DNA of 64,000 nucleotides from Anticarsia gemmatalis (lineage: Eukaryota > Arthropoda > Insecta > Lepidoptera > Erebidae), in NCBI RefSeq assembly GCF_050436995.1, contig NC_134751.1, forward strand, positions 9,114,001 through 9,178,000, read 5' to 3'. Made by a program: the position numbers and the translations under genes. The notes under the pieces were generated by a model. That model did not search any database and was not told the origin of the DNA. It saw nothing but the letters and a program-made list of their open reading frames with translations. Shown here piece by piece: positions 1 through 13,900 of this stretch; within the stretch, counting starts at the first letter, position 1; every line of letters starts with the position of its first letter.

Positions 1-3000
1 AAACCACATTTTCCCCATAACCATCTCATATTCTGAAAGTTCAGTTTACACTAGTTAAATCTAGTTATTGGTTTCATCGTTTAACTTGTTAAATTTATTT
101 TTATTGAAACGAATCCTTTGTTCTATTACTTACGGTCAGTGAGTACAAACTTGTATTCGTGCAAGCCGTTTACAATATAGAACCTTTTTACCCTTACCCT
201 CTTTGACGTCAAAAATCTTTAATTTCGCATCTTATTTTATTAGTTTTCGTACCTTGAGAAGTTTGGCCAATTTCTTTAAAGTGTTCGGCGGTTATTCGTG
301 TGGAATGAATTCTCCAACATAATGTAGGGTTCCCATGAGCCGGTGTCGGCCAATTCTGCGGCACTACAAAGGGAGGCGCGGATGGAATTTAGATTAAAAA
401 TGATTCTAACATTTGTGCAATGTTTCGTGAAATGTTACGTGCATCGATTTAATTTATTCGCCCCCGTGTAGATACTGGTGAAAGCTTTTATTAATACACT
501 ACTGGTATTTCTCGGAAGGATTTTTTGCTGAGTTCATCTTCATTCGTATAAAAATATTTGAATATTGATGATAGTTTCCCGGTATCAGTTTTATAGTAGA
601 AGTAATAACTACGGTTTACATGAAATCTGACGAGCGAGAAATTTCGAATGTTTCTCGGAAGACCGCTTATTCTCTGGAATGGCGTATGGTATCTTGATTG
701 CTTTTGTAGGTTATTAATCTATAAAGTAAGAGGGCACCACCATCCACTTAATATGAAGATAATTCCCAACTTCTTCAACTCGTAGACAGACAAACAAATC
801 GCATTCTTCTCAACAGCACTTCAATTCATTTGCAGACGCATCACCTTCGCGCTAGCACCTGTGTTGTTGAGGGAAACTTTCTCACGAACTTTGACGGCTC
901 CACATATTGCATAGTTAAGAGTCCCCGTATTCCCCTTTGTACGTCGCTTTTGTACCGCATTTAATTAAGCCAGAAGTATGGAAACGTTCGTCGTTCAGTA
1001 GATTTTGCATTAAAATTTAGAGACAAACAAATCATTTAAAACTTGGTGATATGAGAGTGTCGGGAATTTGCTGCACTACTCCCGCTATTAAGAGAAAAGT
1101 TTATGAACGTGATAATTGGTTCGTTCTCACATTATTTCTTGAGAATTTTAGTTTGGTTACTATTTAATTAATACTGTTAAGACACATGGGAGGTTATTAT
1201 TTTATGTTTATTGTTTAGAAACAGGGGATGAGGCACTTAGAGCAGGCAGTTGGACTAAAAATAAAAATGGTGGTGGATACTGAACTCGCAAGTGCCTGAC
1301 AAGCTAATTAGTATTTTCTTAGCTAAACAAATATAATGATTCCTAAATCTTGACTTTATTTTAAGTATAAGAATCATACGGAATAATATAAGAAACAGCT
1401 TATAATTGAGCGGTTTCTTGAAATAAAATCGTATTTGCCAGTCTCTTTGATATGACCCCTCATCGTCAAATCATTTACATTACCCGTATTATATAAATTC
1501 GTTACTTAAATACCGAAGACATTTTAAAGTAAATGTTATTAAATAAACAAACCACCGTTGAAATTCCACACCCACCTTTTCACCTCGCGCAAACTACGAA
1601 CGCTCTGTAGAGCAATTAGTTAATCATTTATATTAATTAATGAGGATAACGTTAAGTGGTTGAAGCAATCGTGTAATGGAGTTTCGTTGTAGCTTTCTGT
1701 ACGGGATAGTAGCTTGAGAGAATATACCTTCTCGTACATAATAGAAAATAAATATATGAGATTTTGTTTCATATTGGAGCAAGAGTAACCTAGCATTAAA
1801 ATCTATACTAATATTATAAAGCTAAAGAGTTTGTTTGTTTGTTTGTTTGAACGCGCTCATCTAACTACTGGTCCGATTTGAAAAATTCTTTGAATGTTAG
1901 ATAGCCCATTTATCGAGGAAGGCTATATGCTACATATCATCACGCTACGACCAATAGGAGCAGAGTACCAGTAAAAAAATGTTACAAAAACGGGTAAAAT
2001 TATGACCCATTCTCTCTTATATGACGCAAGCGAAGTTGCGCGGGCCAGCTGGATTGCTTATATTGGGATTAATCGACTTTTTATTTATTGCAATTATTTA
2101 AATATGTGTCTAGTTACTTTTTGTCAAAAGAAGAAAAGTCTTTATCAAGACTCTTTGTGTAGATTTGAGACGTGTTTTGTACCTTAGAGATAAACAAAGG
2201 ATTATGAATCCCTTTTTAAGATTTTCAAGGTGTTTGTTCAATAGTTTTAAGATTCTCTATGTTACATTGGGTATTGTTAATTGGTTTTTATGCAAATGAT
2301 TTGTCTTATTCACCAATTATTTCGGCCATTGTATAACATGTAAAAGTAATTTATTTGTTTGCAAAACTTTATACATAATAATGTGATGACGCACTCGGAT
2401 TTGTCCCAAAGTCCGTGGAAAATTTATATTTAATAACAGCTGAAATTATCGGCTTTTCTATTCGCAACATATGGAGGTTCAAGTAATATTTTTGCATATA
2501 TTATTTTATATTCATAGCATGTAAGGTATAACAAAAGACCAGTATAAACAATATTCATAATATTCTATTACCTTGCGTTATTAAAGCAACATGTTTTAGC
2601 TTGAAGGTAAGGTGGTCTAACATATTCTAGCGGGCTCCATACAATGAAGCGGATTATGAAGGGCGAGACAAATTATTATGCTTTGTTTGGACAGAAATTG
2701 AACTGACACTGAGAACTTTACGTTACTGGATGTTATGTTAAAGTTACACGTGAAATTATTTTACCTTTTTTACCAGATAAGAAGCTTTCACTAAAATGAG
2801 ACTAGAATTCTCAGGGTATTTACATTTAACAACCAACCTGGTACAAATGGCTAAATCTACTTTCTCGTATACTATATTGATGAGTAGAGATGAAAATACT
2901 GTTTTCAGGGACCTTATCAATTGGCGCAAATGGCCATAGGCTCAGGAAAAAATAAAGGTTCTACTTGTCTATTGTCCAACTAAAATGCGTATAAACCAAG

Positions 3001-6000
3001 TGCATCAAAACCACAGTGCGGTCTAGGCTTAGTTTAACCGTCAAAGTAAAAGCGAATCACGGTTTCACGTTTCCCAACAAAAGGAAAATACAGTTTTGCA
3101 CCTCACTGTATGTTTTACAACCAGCGAAAATAGTGTAACGGTGGCGGCACAAATTCTCATAGTACGAAGCGGACCCTAAAATATTTTCACACTTTATTTA
3201 CAATTTGGCTGCAAGGGGCCCGGGTTCTGAGAAGGGAGCGTCTACTAAATGTATTAAATATAGTTGAATTTCGTTCCCGAAAGGTGTTGGGATATTGTTT
3301 TATACTATACAGCTTTATAAACAGAACATTATAGTAAATTTTGGAGCTTACCGATGCACTCGCGACAAATACCTTAGGTATATAAGATAGTCCGACAGTT
3401 TTGTAAAGAGCCTTTACATGCACGAATTAATAATATTGTAATTAATAATTCTGTGTATTTCCAAAATAAAGTAGGTAGTTGTATTAAACAAACCATCGTT
3501 TGCTGTAAAAGTCTGCAGGTCACTGATATTCTAGATTCTGAATGTTGTATTCATAATTCAGTCGCGAATTTTGCTCACAAGGCTATCTACTTAGTAGTTG
3601 GGCTATAGTCTAAAGAGAATTTGTACAATAATGTTCTAACTAACCATTGCCTTAACAATAATGTAAGCCAAAATCCTCAACTAGCAAAACATTTCCATGA
3701 AACTATCTGTAATTCTACGCTTAATAAGCAGTTAATATACCTAATAACGCTCAGCATAAACTAAGCTATGTATCGCGCAAGTTAGTAAAACCCAATCAAA
3801 GTAGAACTACGAAGTTGCGATGCGATTAGAATATAGTAATCGAGATAGTTTGTATGGGCAATTAGGATAACGATATTGCTAGTTAGCTGTGTAACAAAAT
3901 ACAGATTGGCTTGTTCAGAAGTTTTCGTAGCATATGATTTTAACAAGCTTTTATCATATGAGTTAGTATAGTTCGGTGACGTTTTGAAGTTATCTGTTAG
4001 TAAACGAATTTTGAGGGTGATAGTAGAACGATTATGTCAATTGCCTAAAGATTATTAAAATAGATTTGAAGGAGTAGACCTTAGATTACCTAGTGGTGTT
4101 ATGTGAATTATAATCAAGCCCTTCTATATTTATGTAAATCTGACCCGTTATTATAAACATGTAAAATCTTAGTACTAAAACCATACAGTACCTAATTATT
4201 CCTGTACACGATGAACGTAAAACGAATTCATCCAATTGTGGTTTCATTTAACCTGAAAAAAATAAAATGCAGATGTTAGTTGGAATATAAGTTTTTCGTC
4301 CAAACAGCTCGGTAATGTAGGTCGTGGGCTGCACAAACAGACATAAATTACAAAATATTGCCGTTTCGACATCTGCCACTGACGTAACGGGAATAATATT
4401 ATTTTTTAAATATTTTATTTACCTGCTGACTCGATTCCTTTCTGATTTTATTTTCGTAGGCAAGTTTCGAAATATTTAAAGCGAGAAAGTTTTTCTACGT
4501 TTTGTGTAAATATTTTTTAACAACATTGGCTGGCCAGATACAAATGTGAATTTGTATAATACCGTTAACCCAGCAAAGAAGACAGTCAATAGGTGTTATA
4601 ACAAGTAATATACCGAAGATGATTTAAAGTATTTAAGTGTAAAATAGTTCTAATTTGATATCTCTGCCATATAATGGTAGGTACCTTCCCTATTGATAAA
4701 GAAACATACTCAGGCAGACGTAGACGTTGTTATAAAAATACGTATTTCCTTTGCTGACAGAACATTACCAATTCAATACGAGTCAAACATTTGAATAAAA
4801 CTGTATCAGTCCTCGGGGATTATCATCCAAAAATTTTAATAAGAAAATCGGAATTCTCTATACGAAATCGCGCTGTTATATCGAGGGGCAATCAAATACT
4901 AATTTCGCTCAAACAATGACGGAAAATTAGAAATGAATTCGTGCGTTAAATGTCAGCCATTTTCAATGAGTTTTGGAGAGGATCGATGGTAATAAAACTA
5001 AATGGCTTGATAATCGCTTGCGGGGCCAAGGGGAAAGATTTTTGCGAGGTTTTATCTCTTTGATTCGGCTTTCGGCTTTTTGATATAAAATCGACATTGC
5101 TGAGTTTCAGGAAAGCTATTTCGAAACGTGATTGGTTATTGGCTATATTGAGTTTGGTGTAACAACGAATTGGGTATTGGAGGAGATTATGTTTACTTAT
5201 ACGTATAAAATAATTTTCGATGAGTATTTTGATCGTTGAACGTTTCTTCAACTTTGGTGTTTATTTATGTGTAAAATGATTCGTACGGAGCAAGTTTGGA
5301 GAGGAAACGTTTTAAGCTTTCGACTGCAATGAGTTGGAAATTGTCACTCTGAAGTAAAACTTTACTCACGAAACTCCTACATTTAGTATAAAAGTTTCAC
5401 TTAGGAGTGACAGTCACTAAATACAGTCGCTTTCGTTTCGGTACCTCTTATAGCATTTTGTTAGGTTAGTCTTTTTTTTCCTCTTCTGGCCTTTCTCCAT
5501 CAGAGACAATATTTTAAAAGCGATATGATTTTTTGTGTAATGCCCATCTTTCTAATTCAAAAGACTTTCATTTACATGTAGAAAATTTCAGCAATAACCC
5601 TCGCAGATTGCAGGCAGATACACAACTGCAGCTAGATTACTATTCATATACAATACACAAAAATCTGTATAAAAAGTCAGGCAGGTGTGTTAAAAATATT
5701 CTGTTGTTTTGCAAAACTACAAGAAACATTTCATCAACGTTCATACAGCCGTGCAAAACTTCATTAAAGCATTACAGCTATGCAAATCTGTTTGGACACT
5801 AAAATACTTTTTATACTTTTTATTTTCTAACAGTTAGGAGTTCATTTTAGTGCTTGCGCTTACGGGGAAAGTTTTTTACTGGACTCATTTCGTAAAAAAA
5901 ATATTGCTGTCATTTTCAGTAGCATTAATTTCTTCAAGGGCAGTTTGTTCGTGAATTACAGAATAAAATTTGTTGCAGGTTTAATCGTCTTAAAGCTGAA

Positions 6001-9000
6001 GAGGCTATCACGTCTGCGGATCAAATGTTACAGGCTAGTTGTGATGATATTATTCATTCCTATTATAGGATACGCTTCTTAATCAAATGCACTTTCTAGG
6101 GCTTATTACGAATTCATATCCAACAACTAGATCACTTTCCTGATACACAAATACAGTGGAATAATTTATAATTTATCGACAATACGGTCAAGCTAAGTGG
6201 TTCAAAGTCTTTGTGAATAGCTAATAAGTGTTTGTCGTTTGCGCTTCTTGTTGGTTCGTTAATTCATTAGGAGCCTATCAAAGCTGGTCAAAGGAATATG
6301 GAAGGGTTTATTGACAAGCTTGGGTGGCTAATAGCTGACGTGTTTGGTCCAGAAAGACAAATAGATTGCAAGACTATCTGGACTAGCTTATATTGGTCTG
6401 TTGAAGTTTTGTATGAGGTATTTAATTGATTATTTGAATACTATTAAGATGCAGTAGACTGAGTTTACTAATATAGCTTAAAAAAAGAAAAAATATTTTA
6501 CAAAAAACATTTTCTCTCTTAGCTTATTTTTTTACGCTCAATGAAACTTGCTCAAACTATGTTTGTTTTCATAACTTGACTTTTATAATGTCTTGTATAA
6601 CAATAATATAATGAATGTAAAGTTGTGTACTTATGACATTAACGGGCGTGTCCAGACGAGTTTTCAACAATTTATGAGTTAGTTATCCTCTGATATCTGA
6701 ATAAGTAAACAACTTTCTAACTTGTATAACACTGCAACTTTGAGACGACTTTCATATCTTGCGGGGGATTTTAAATTATACAGTATCTTCATCTGTACCC
6801 ACACAAAATACAGCTATAACTATTTATCTTAGAAACTTCTGCTCACGACTTTGACTGTCTGTTTTTTTCTCGAACAAACATACCCTATGCTTCTCAGCAA
6901 TAACGGACCCAATCGAAGAAATCATAATTAAAAACTTGGTATAAGATTCTTGACATTTTGGCCTGCAACCAAGCACACTAGTTGATTTAATTATTAATTG
7001 ACAAACTTATTTTCGAACTGGGTGATCTCTAAAGTGCAACACAATACAATTGATCAAAATAACGAGATTGTCGTCAACGGTTTAAACTCACTTACGCACT
7101 ATAACAGTGGAAACATAACACAGAATGTTACCGTCTTACCGTATCATTAACATAAAGGAGAAGACCTGTTTACATAGCGAGCTTGCTACCAAGCTATGTA
7201 GGTAGCTGAACGTAAGTAACATTTGCTTGTCGGGCCTGATTAAACTTTATTGAGCAACGTTCTACCAGTGACAACCCTTTGTTCTAATTCCGGACATCAG
7301 CACCAACATATACTTGCAATTACAATCAACCTTATCACTTCTACGTAAGGTTGAATTTACCCAAAAATAAAGGTAAAGATAAGTTGGTAACAAGCGTTCG
7401 TTCGCTTCAAACAATTACCAGGAACGCTCTAATTTTACTATCTGACGCCCTGCCCGGTCCAATCTGAAAAATTTGCTCTTGGAAAAACTGTAATTCGATT
7501 TGGAGAAATGACCCTTTCGAATCTGCCTTTGTTACTTATGTGTTCGGTGTTGTCAGCATGAACTCTGATTGTTTCCCGACACTAAAATCGTGATGAGGTT
7601 TACTTTAAACGACGAGGATTGCGTATTGTGGACAGTTCCGATTGTTTGTTTAGAAGTTGAATGTCTCTTTTGGACTTTCAGATCCTAGTCGAATTGATCC
7701 AATCGATTATTTTAGTTGGAAAAACGCCTTGCGTTAGATTTGTAGGTTACCTACTGTAAAGTATTCTTCGTAGAAAATCACGACATCGCATTCAGAACCA
7801 GGCTTAACTGTTAGTAATGGCGACACAAGAGTGTTAATAACATTGTCGTATTCAAACTCTTTTTTGTTCAAAGCAAAATTTGTATTCAAATAAAATAAGT
7901 ACTTATGATTTCTTTGGTATCTCCCGCAAAAAAATGCTTGTATTACACGTATAAATTCCAAACAAAATGTCAACTTACATACCGCTGCGACCACAACAAG
8001 ATTATCTCTTAATATAAATAGCAAAACTCGTAAAGTAGATCCATAACTATAGAGAATAATGCGTGTCCCTGGATGGCAAGTTTCATAGACCGTCACATAA
8101 GTATGGAGGATAATAGGCTACGTCTTAACTCTTCAGATAAAAACCTTTCTCCTACGCTTGTCTTAGGGTGCTGTTCTACCGGAATAGTATATACCGTGAA
8201 ATGTGAATACGGTTGTAAAATGTGCCCTAATGTTATGTATTGTATTCCTATAATAATACCAACATATTATTATGAAGAGTATCGACATGTTTTTTAAATC
8301 TAGTAGTTCCTAATAAAAGTGCTAAGAACTATTTGTACTTAACTTATATGATTATAGGTATGATTTTTCTGCGTCCAAAATCCTAAGGGTGCAAAAAAAA
8401 TGATTTTGAGAATCGACTAATCATTTTTTTTTATTGATATCATGCTAGTTCAAAAAGGAAATCTATCTATTTACTGTATCATTTTAAAAGTGGTCGTCTA
8501 ATCTGATTATTTATAAAGTAAATAATATAAAGTGCCTAGACTTGTGTGCCAATGGAATGGCAGCCTTATCACTACGTTATATTGTAGGAAGTATGTGTGG
8601 TTGTGTTATTTTACTAGTAGGATAATAGCGCACGAGTTATTCGCTTATGTGTGTCTCAACTCCATTGCCGTGGAACTTTATGTTAAGTTTCAAGGACTCG
8701 TTTCATATGTTGTTGTTAAACGGTTGACGATAAGACGACTATTATGACAAGTATCAAGACTTCTTAAATACGACTTGGGCGGATTAGACTGTGGAACCGA
8801 TTTTCCGAACTAACTTTTAAAACAGCTGGGTAAACAGAAATCAAATCGAGAGGTAATGCTTCTAAGAATTAGATCGGCGTTGGATATCAGATATCTGAGA
8901 GTTTGTATGAAATTGATAGGTTTAAAGTTTCGCGCCGAGCAAAGTTTTGTTCATTTGTTTTACGGGAATTCCATAACTTATTTGAGGCTTCAACTGAGTC

Positions 9001-11290
9001 CGATCGAGTCTTAGAATAGTAGATATCAGAATACAACCAACTAAAACAACATTTCATCTACCATACAAAGTCTGTGCCCTATAGTTATTTTAGTTGTTGG
9101 ATATTCAATAGGCGCCGTAGCTTCGTAGCAGAATTCGTAGCTTTCATCTACGGCTATTCCTTTACTCATGTTACACGGGCATAAACGAAATGGCATAAAG
9201 TCTTTGAATACTCCCCACAGACAAACAAAACAGGCTCTTGTGCATTTAGGTTTATCTAAACGCTTATAATTTCACCGAAAACTTTTCCAATAGAAGCGCC
9301 TACACCGCTCATCACGGTGCTTAAAAACGTAACATTATTCTCAATCCCCGTCTCGGGTAAAATACAACCAGTAAGTTAAGCCTGCAATCGCGAAAAAGAC
9401 ACTTTGATGGTCCAAAGCTCACAATATTACCAAGTTTTCTCATACTTTAGTAATGGGAACGCTATGGCAGTTGTTCAATTAGTTCCCCAGCGTTTCCCGG
9501 TCTCGATAGGACATTCAAACACTGGATAAAAGCGATAAACTTCTCACGATCCCCCATTATAAAGTCTTTAAGAAAAGGAGATAAAATTAAATTTCAATAT
9601 CTTAACTGACATTACTTAGATTTACTTGACGATCGAATGCGATATCCATGATGCAAATTGTGGATTAATATGCCTCATCAATCTCGTTTAAGATATCCCG
9701 CTTAAAATATTTTAATAGACCTTTTTCGTACCAAAATTATAGGGCAATTACCTACACAGTGAGGCGGAGGTTTTAATGTAAACCTTTATGCAGTTGTTAT
9801 ATAAGCTGTATGTTAAGTTTCAATAAAGTAGAAATCTAATTTCTAACCTTTCCTTTTTGATCCATCAAATATTGTTTCTGTTGGAAAAATTCGGACGCAA
9901 ATGGAATTTATTTTCTTATTTGTTTGTATGAACCAACTATCAGACTACAGAAAAGTTAGACATAGGAGAAGTACTTGTACCATAATATATATGTACATTG
10001 TACATACATTTTAACATGACAGGTATTCATAAGCATACGAAGAAATTAGGTTATTTTATCATATTCAATTAACAATCCCATTCAGTTTCCCAATATTATT
10101 ATTTTAGCTTGAAGATAAAGACGTAACAAAGTCTCTCCAAAAATTCAATTTCCAACTTTAAATAAACTACCCACGAACTGTCAACAAATCACGGAGCATT
10201 AAAACACAAATTTCCTCTAAAAAATCTTGTTGGAACTTCGGAAAAGAATAAACAAGGCGGCACGCGAGACGTCAGGATTGAAATTATCAAGTAATTTAAT
10301 AAAGCTTGCGATAAGTTGGGCCCTCGCCGGCCACTCGCAGATAAAAGGGAATAAGTTTAAACGAGAAAAGTTGAAGATAGCGCTGTGGACAGGCAAGTGA
10401 GGCAAGCCACCGGGGCCCTTGGAGGAACACTTTAATTTCGACAATTGTTCGCTGGGCTGACATGCCGATTGTGCGCTAAGTTGGCAATCATAAGTTTGCT
10501 CTTTGAGGTGCTAAAACATACAAGTACATCCAGTTTGTGGTAGAAAACCCATGAATAAATATAAAACCAAAAATAAAGCTTTGTATTTTAGCGTTTTGAC
10601 ATATCCGCTTGGTAACTGATTTTAGAATTCGGATTTATTGTGTAAACAGTATCATGTATATTTTACATAAACCATAAGATGTTACTGATGTAGGCTATAA
10701 AATAACTTGATTACTATCAAGATTTTCTCGGATTAAAAGCAAAACACACTTACAATTAACCAAAATTTTAAATAAAAACTCTACTTGTGAACTCTCGAGT
10801 TTATAGTTTAAATGAAAACCTGAGAATTCCAATATGAATATTAGCAGCTCTTCATAAAACTACATCTTACGCTCCAGCGATGTTTGAAGGCAGTTTAATG
10901 AAAATGAACTCACTCGATTCTCGACACTCGAGTGGTAATTAAGTGCGTGAAGTCGAACCATCGAGACGTTCGTCTAGGGACCGACTAAATAGAGTGTTTA
11001 GTGAACTTGTCGATAAACTTGTCCATGAGAGAGGAATGTGTGTGATGAGATCATAAGTATGTCTGCGTTTAAATTGATGTTGTATCTGCAAAAATGTTAA
11101 AAATATTTCTGTACTTACGCATAGATAGTCCTGAGATTCAACACGTTTGTTGTTTCAGTTTTGGTTGTGGTATATAAATATTATAATTAAGAGTTTAATA
11201 ATATACGTACAAAACAAACAAACACATTGTCTGTCGCGCGAAAACAATCCTTTCTATTTATCACAAGTTGATTCGTTCCTTTATTTGCAG
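1..11290. other. Intergenic or unseen intron; no gene recognised
   Basis: AT-rich with only short chance ORFs. Apart from the repeat at 1803-2050, the notable parts are GC-richer blocks at about 4946-5250 and 10217-10490. Both look like conserved non-coding sequence rather than exons, because their ORFs lack family features or splice context. Confidence 0.5.
1803..2050. repeat. Dispersed lepidopteran repeat, non-autonomous
   Basis: It begins with TACTAATATTATAAAGC followed by a (GTTT)n run. It continues through 'actactggtccgatttgaaa' and ends near 'gacgcaagcgaagttgcgcg'. I recall this arrangement as a very common interspersed repeat of moths and butterflies. Its head matches the element at 47957. 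The head, read in reverse, resembles the 3' end of RTE-type retroelements, so it may be a short element moved by one. A 61-codon ORF overlapping its end is not considered a gene. Confidence 0.6.
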
Positions 11291-11434
11291 AGCTCGCGAG
11301 TTTTCTTTGACAAATCTTATGCGATGGCTCGACAAACACGCTCGTATGAAAGGGTTCCGCACTTGCCGAGTTTGTTCAACAACGTGGACCTCTCTGGCTT
11401 AGTGCGTGAAACAACCGACATTCTGAACCCCTAA
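11291..11434 (+). CDS. Candidate terminal exon, function unknown
   Basis: After the acceptor CTTTATTTGCAG there is a phase 0 frame of 47 codons ending in TAA. It starts SSRVFFDKSYAMARQTRSY and ends LSGLVRETTDILNP. Composition is GC-richer and codon use looks coding compared with the flanks. An AATAAA occurs at 11684. No upstream exon was found. It may be part of an unseen gene, a micro-ORF from the internal ATG, or a conserved non-coding block that is open by chance. Confidence 0.3.
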   Translation, partial: SSRVFFDKSYAMARQTRSYERVPHLPSLFNNVDLSGLVRETTDILNP

Positions 11435-13470
11435 TGGAACAAAGCAGTTCTTTATTATTTAGCTTCCGAAATTATGTTTGCTTATTTAACTTTTGAAGCC
11501 TGTTGCTTAACTTTGAATCTTCTTGAGTTGAGATAGAGTTGGTAATTCTCTGTGTGTATTGTTTGTTTATTTTGTGAGGCAGTGATGTGCCTATTTTAGA
11601 AGTTGAGTGGGTATAAATCTTGCAATTTTGCGTCCAGTTCTGTCTCCTAAATAAGTATTTCTGCGAATACATCTTGTATTCAGAATAAAAAATACACCCT
11701 TTGTTTTTTTTGTAGAGCAATTGCCTCAGCATTTGTATAAAAATGTAGAACAAATGGTAAGATATCAAAATGGTATATTTTTATAACCATTTGTTCTGAC
11801 AACAGACCTTGACCTAACCAGAAAGGCTTGTGATATTAATGAGACCAATTTAAACGTGTGCATAAACTGTATTCTTATAATTAAGTGAGACATAATTTAA
11901 GAAACACATTTACACCCACATTAAGAAAATACAAATTATTTTATACATTTAAAAAGCAAAACACCGACTGAAACATCCCTTTTTGATAATACATTGTGAA
12001 TAAAGGCAACATAAAGTTCCTTGTTGGCATAATATGACGGTATTACACATGAACGCCTTGTAATTAGCGGTGTCCAAAGCGAAAGCAATAATCGTGTATA
12101 CACTCCCCTATCTATGTGTTTAAAACAGCTAATTTATGTAATTGAAAATTCGTTTTACACGTGCTCCTAAGCCAAATGGTTTAGCGAATTTAACCCTTAC
12201 AGCTGTAGCAGATAGAGCATGTTTTAGAATGATTTTAAACCAATGTTAGGTTTTTGTTTTGTAAAATAGTTTAAAATGACGAAAGTCCACAGACTTGTTT
12301 TTAGAACATACTCTTGATAGTTGTTTTTTAATCACATTACCTACTTGATTGAAGTCTTGATATATATTAGTATATTGAAGTCTTTTTGCAATATGTTATT
12401 TGTATCCTGTAACAATGTCAAGAAAGTATTTATAACGTTATTTTCCTCGATTTTAATATTTTTGAAATCATTAATCGTTAGAAATAATAAGAATTGAATT
12501 GACGATCCGTGGTAATCATTTAAAGAGTATTTTCCTAAACAACCAAAACAAAAAATACACAATCACTTAATCTATCAGTAATACTGCGAAAGAAAGTATT
12601 ACCTACCGAGAATCCAAGAAAAATGTTCACGAAGAACTAAGTAATAGAGTATCCCGACGTCTTCATTACAAGTTTACCGAGAATTACTGGGAAGTCGGTA
12701 AATCGTGGAATATTGCTGTAATATATTGCATATGGCCAAGTCTTTCCCCTTTCCTATTAACTATGCAACTAGAACTGAAGTTATGGGCTTGAATTGTTAG
12801 TGGAATCCTAAAGTTATTGGTCTAGGCTGGGTTTAGGCTAAGTGCTGCAAGTAATGACGATAATATTCTAAAACAGGATCAATATATCCTTTTTTACTTT
12901 AAATAGAGAATGATCAACTATTTCATCTTTTGTAGTTAGGATAATCTCTGTGAGTTTCTCAAAATACATTTTTGGATCAACTTTTTGGCGTAAGACGTCT
13001 TTCCAAAACACTTACTCATTGTCAACGCAATCAATAGAAAACATATCGAGGAAATTGAAAGATATTGTGAAGGTCATCTTACTATGCGAATAGAATTAAG
13101 CATTTACATACAGCTGGTGTTTGTTATCACAGGTGCGATTGTAACAATGCGAAACACGAATGAATGCAGGTTGTTAGACTGTGTTCCACTTAGATAATTT
13201 TTTTTTTTGTCAGCACAGTCCGTCCTTATTTGGCAGGTAAACAATAATATACGCATTGGGTACAAAAGCAAGAATAAAATTTGAATAGCGAATTCGTTCT
13301 CTTTATTGTAATGATTTAAACAAAAAAGAACTCATCCACTGATAGTTTATACGTACAAAGTTGCTTAACCATATTGTACCGCGAGGTTATGGAGACCAGA
13401 CGTTTTTATTATACAATCTATATTGAATATTTTTCTAATCTGACAATTAAGATATAATATTTACATAAAG
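11435..13470. other. Upstream flank of the SLC22-like gene
   Basis: No coding signal. It holds the AATAAA at 11684, the inverted repeat at 11747 and AT-rich sequence up to the TATA box at 13474. Confidence 0.5.
11747..11797. repeat. 12-bp inverted repeat, 27-nt spacer
   Basis: AGAACAAATGGT at 11747-11758 and its exact complement at 11786-11797, shortly after the AATAAA at 11684. Possible short foldback relic. Confidence 0.4.
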
Positions 13471-13473
13471 TGT

Positions 13474-13510
13474 TATATAAACTAGTACTTTTCTTGGTGT
13501 ATAATTTCTT
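13474..13510 (+). promoter_or_regulatory. Candidate TATA-type core promoter of the SLC22-like gene
   Basis: A TATATAA box lies at 13474-13480, about 120 nt upstream of the ATG. A start site would be expected about 30 nt further on, near 13504, giving a short 5' UTR of roughly 95 nt. There is no good arthropod initiator at that spot, so this is a position-based inference in AT-rich DNA. Confidence 0.35.
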
Positions 13511-13598
13511 AGAGTGTGTGCGTACGACTTGGCTTGTGAACATCAAGTGCCTTCCGAAGACAGGGTACAGCAATTATTTTTTAGGATCTGCTTACTAA

Positions 13599-13900
13599 AT
13601 GGAGGGTCGCGAGGAAGTGATAGGAAAATCAATGAATAAATTGCCCGTTGAAATACAATTACGCGACGATAATCGAAACTTAAATAGCAAAATAGAAGAC
13701 GGACAAAAATCTGTAGTTTCTGATGTGAAATTGGAGAATGTGCCAGTGGGAAGTAGTGATGGATTGGAGAATGTACTGCGTGAATTTAAATTAAATGGGC
13801 GTTATCACTTGAAGTTCTTTGTCCTTATAGGCTTTTTAACGTTTCTTAATATTCCACACAGTATTAATTACATATTTGCAGTTGAAAGCGTTGGCTATGC
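13599..13900 (+). CDS. SLC22-like gene, exon 1
   Basis: Encodes residues 1-100 plus two bases of codon 101. It holds a charged, probably cytosolic N-terminus rich in Lys/Glu/Asp and then the first membrane helix (FFVLIGFLTFLNI). The donor is GC|GTGAGT. The ORF continues a few bases into the intron, so frame alone overstates the exon end. Confidence 0.92.

Noticed and set aside
4946..5251. 101-codon - strand ORF
   Set aside because: Basic, low-complexity composition and no family motif; the underlying DNA looks more like conserved non-coding sequence.
8073..8297. ORF with clustered Cys (CEYGCKMCPNVMYC)
   Set aside because: Cys spacing fits no zinc-finger pattern and there is no splice or start context; treated as chance.
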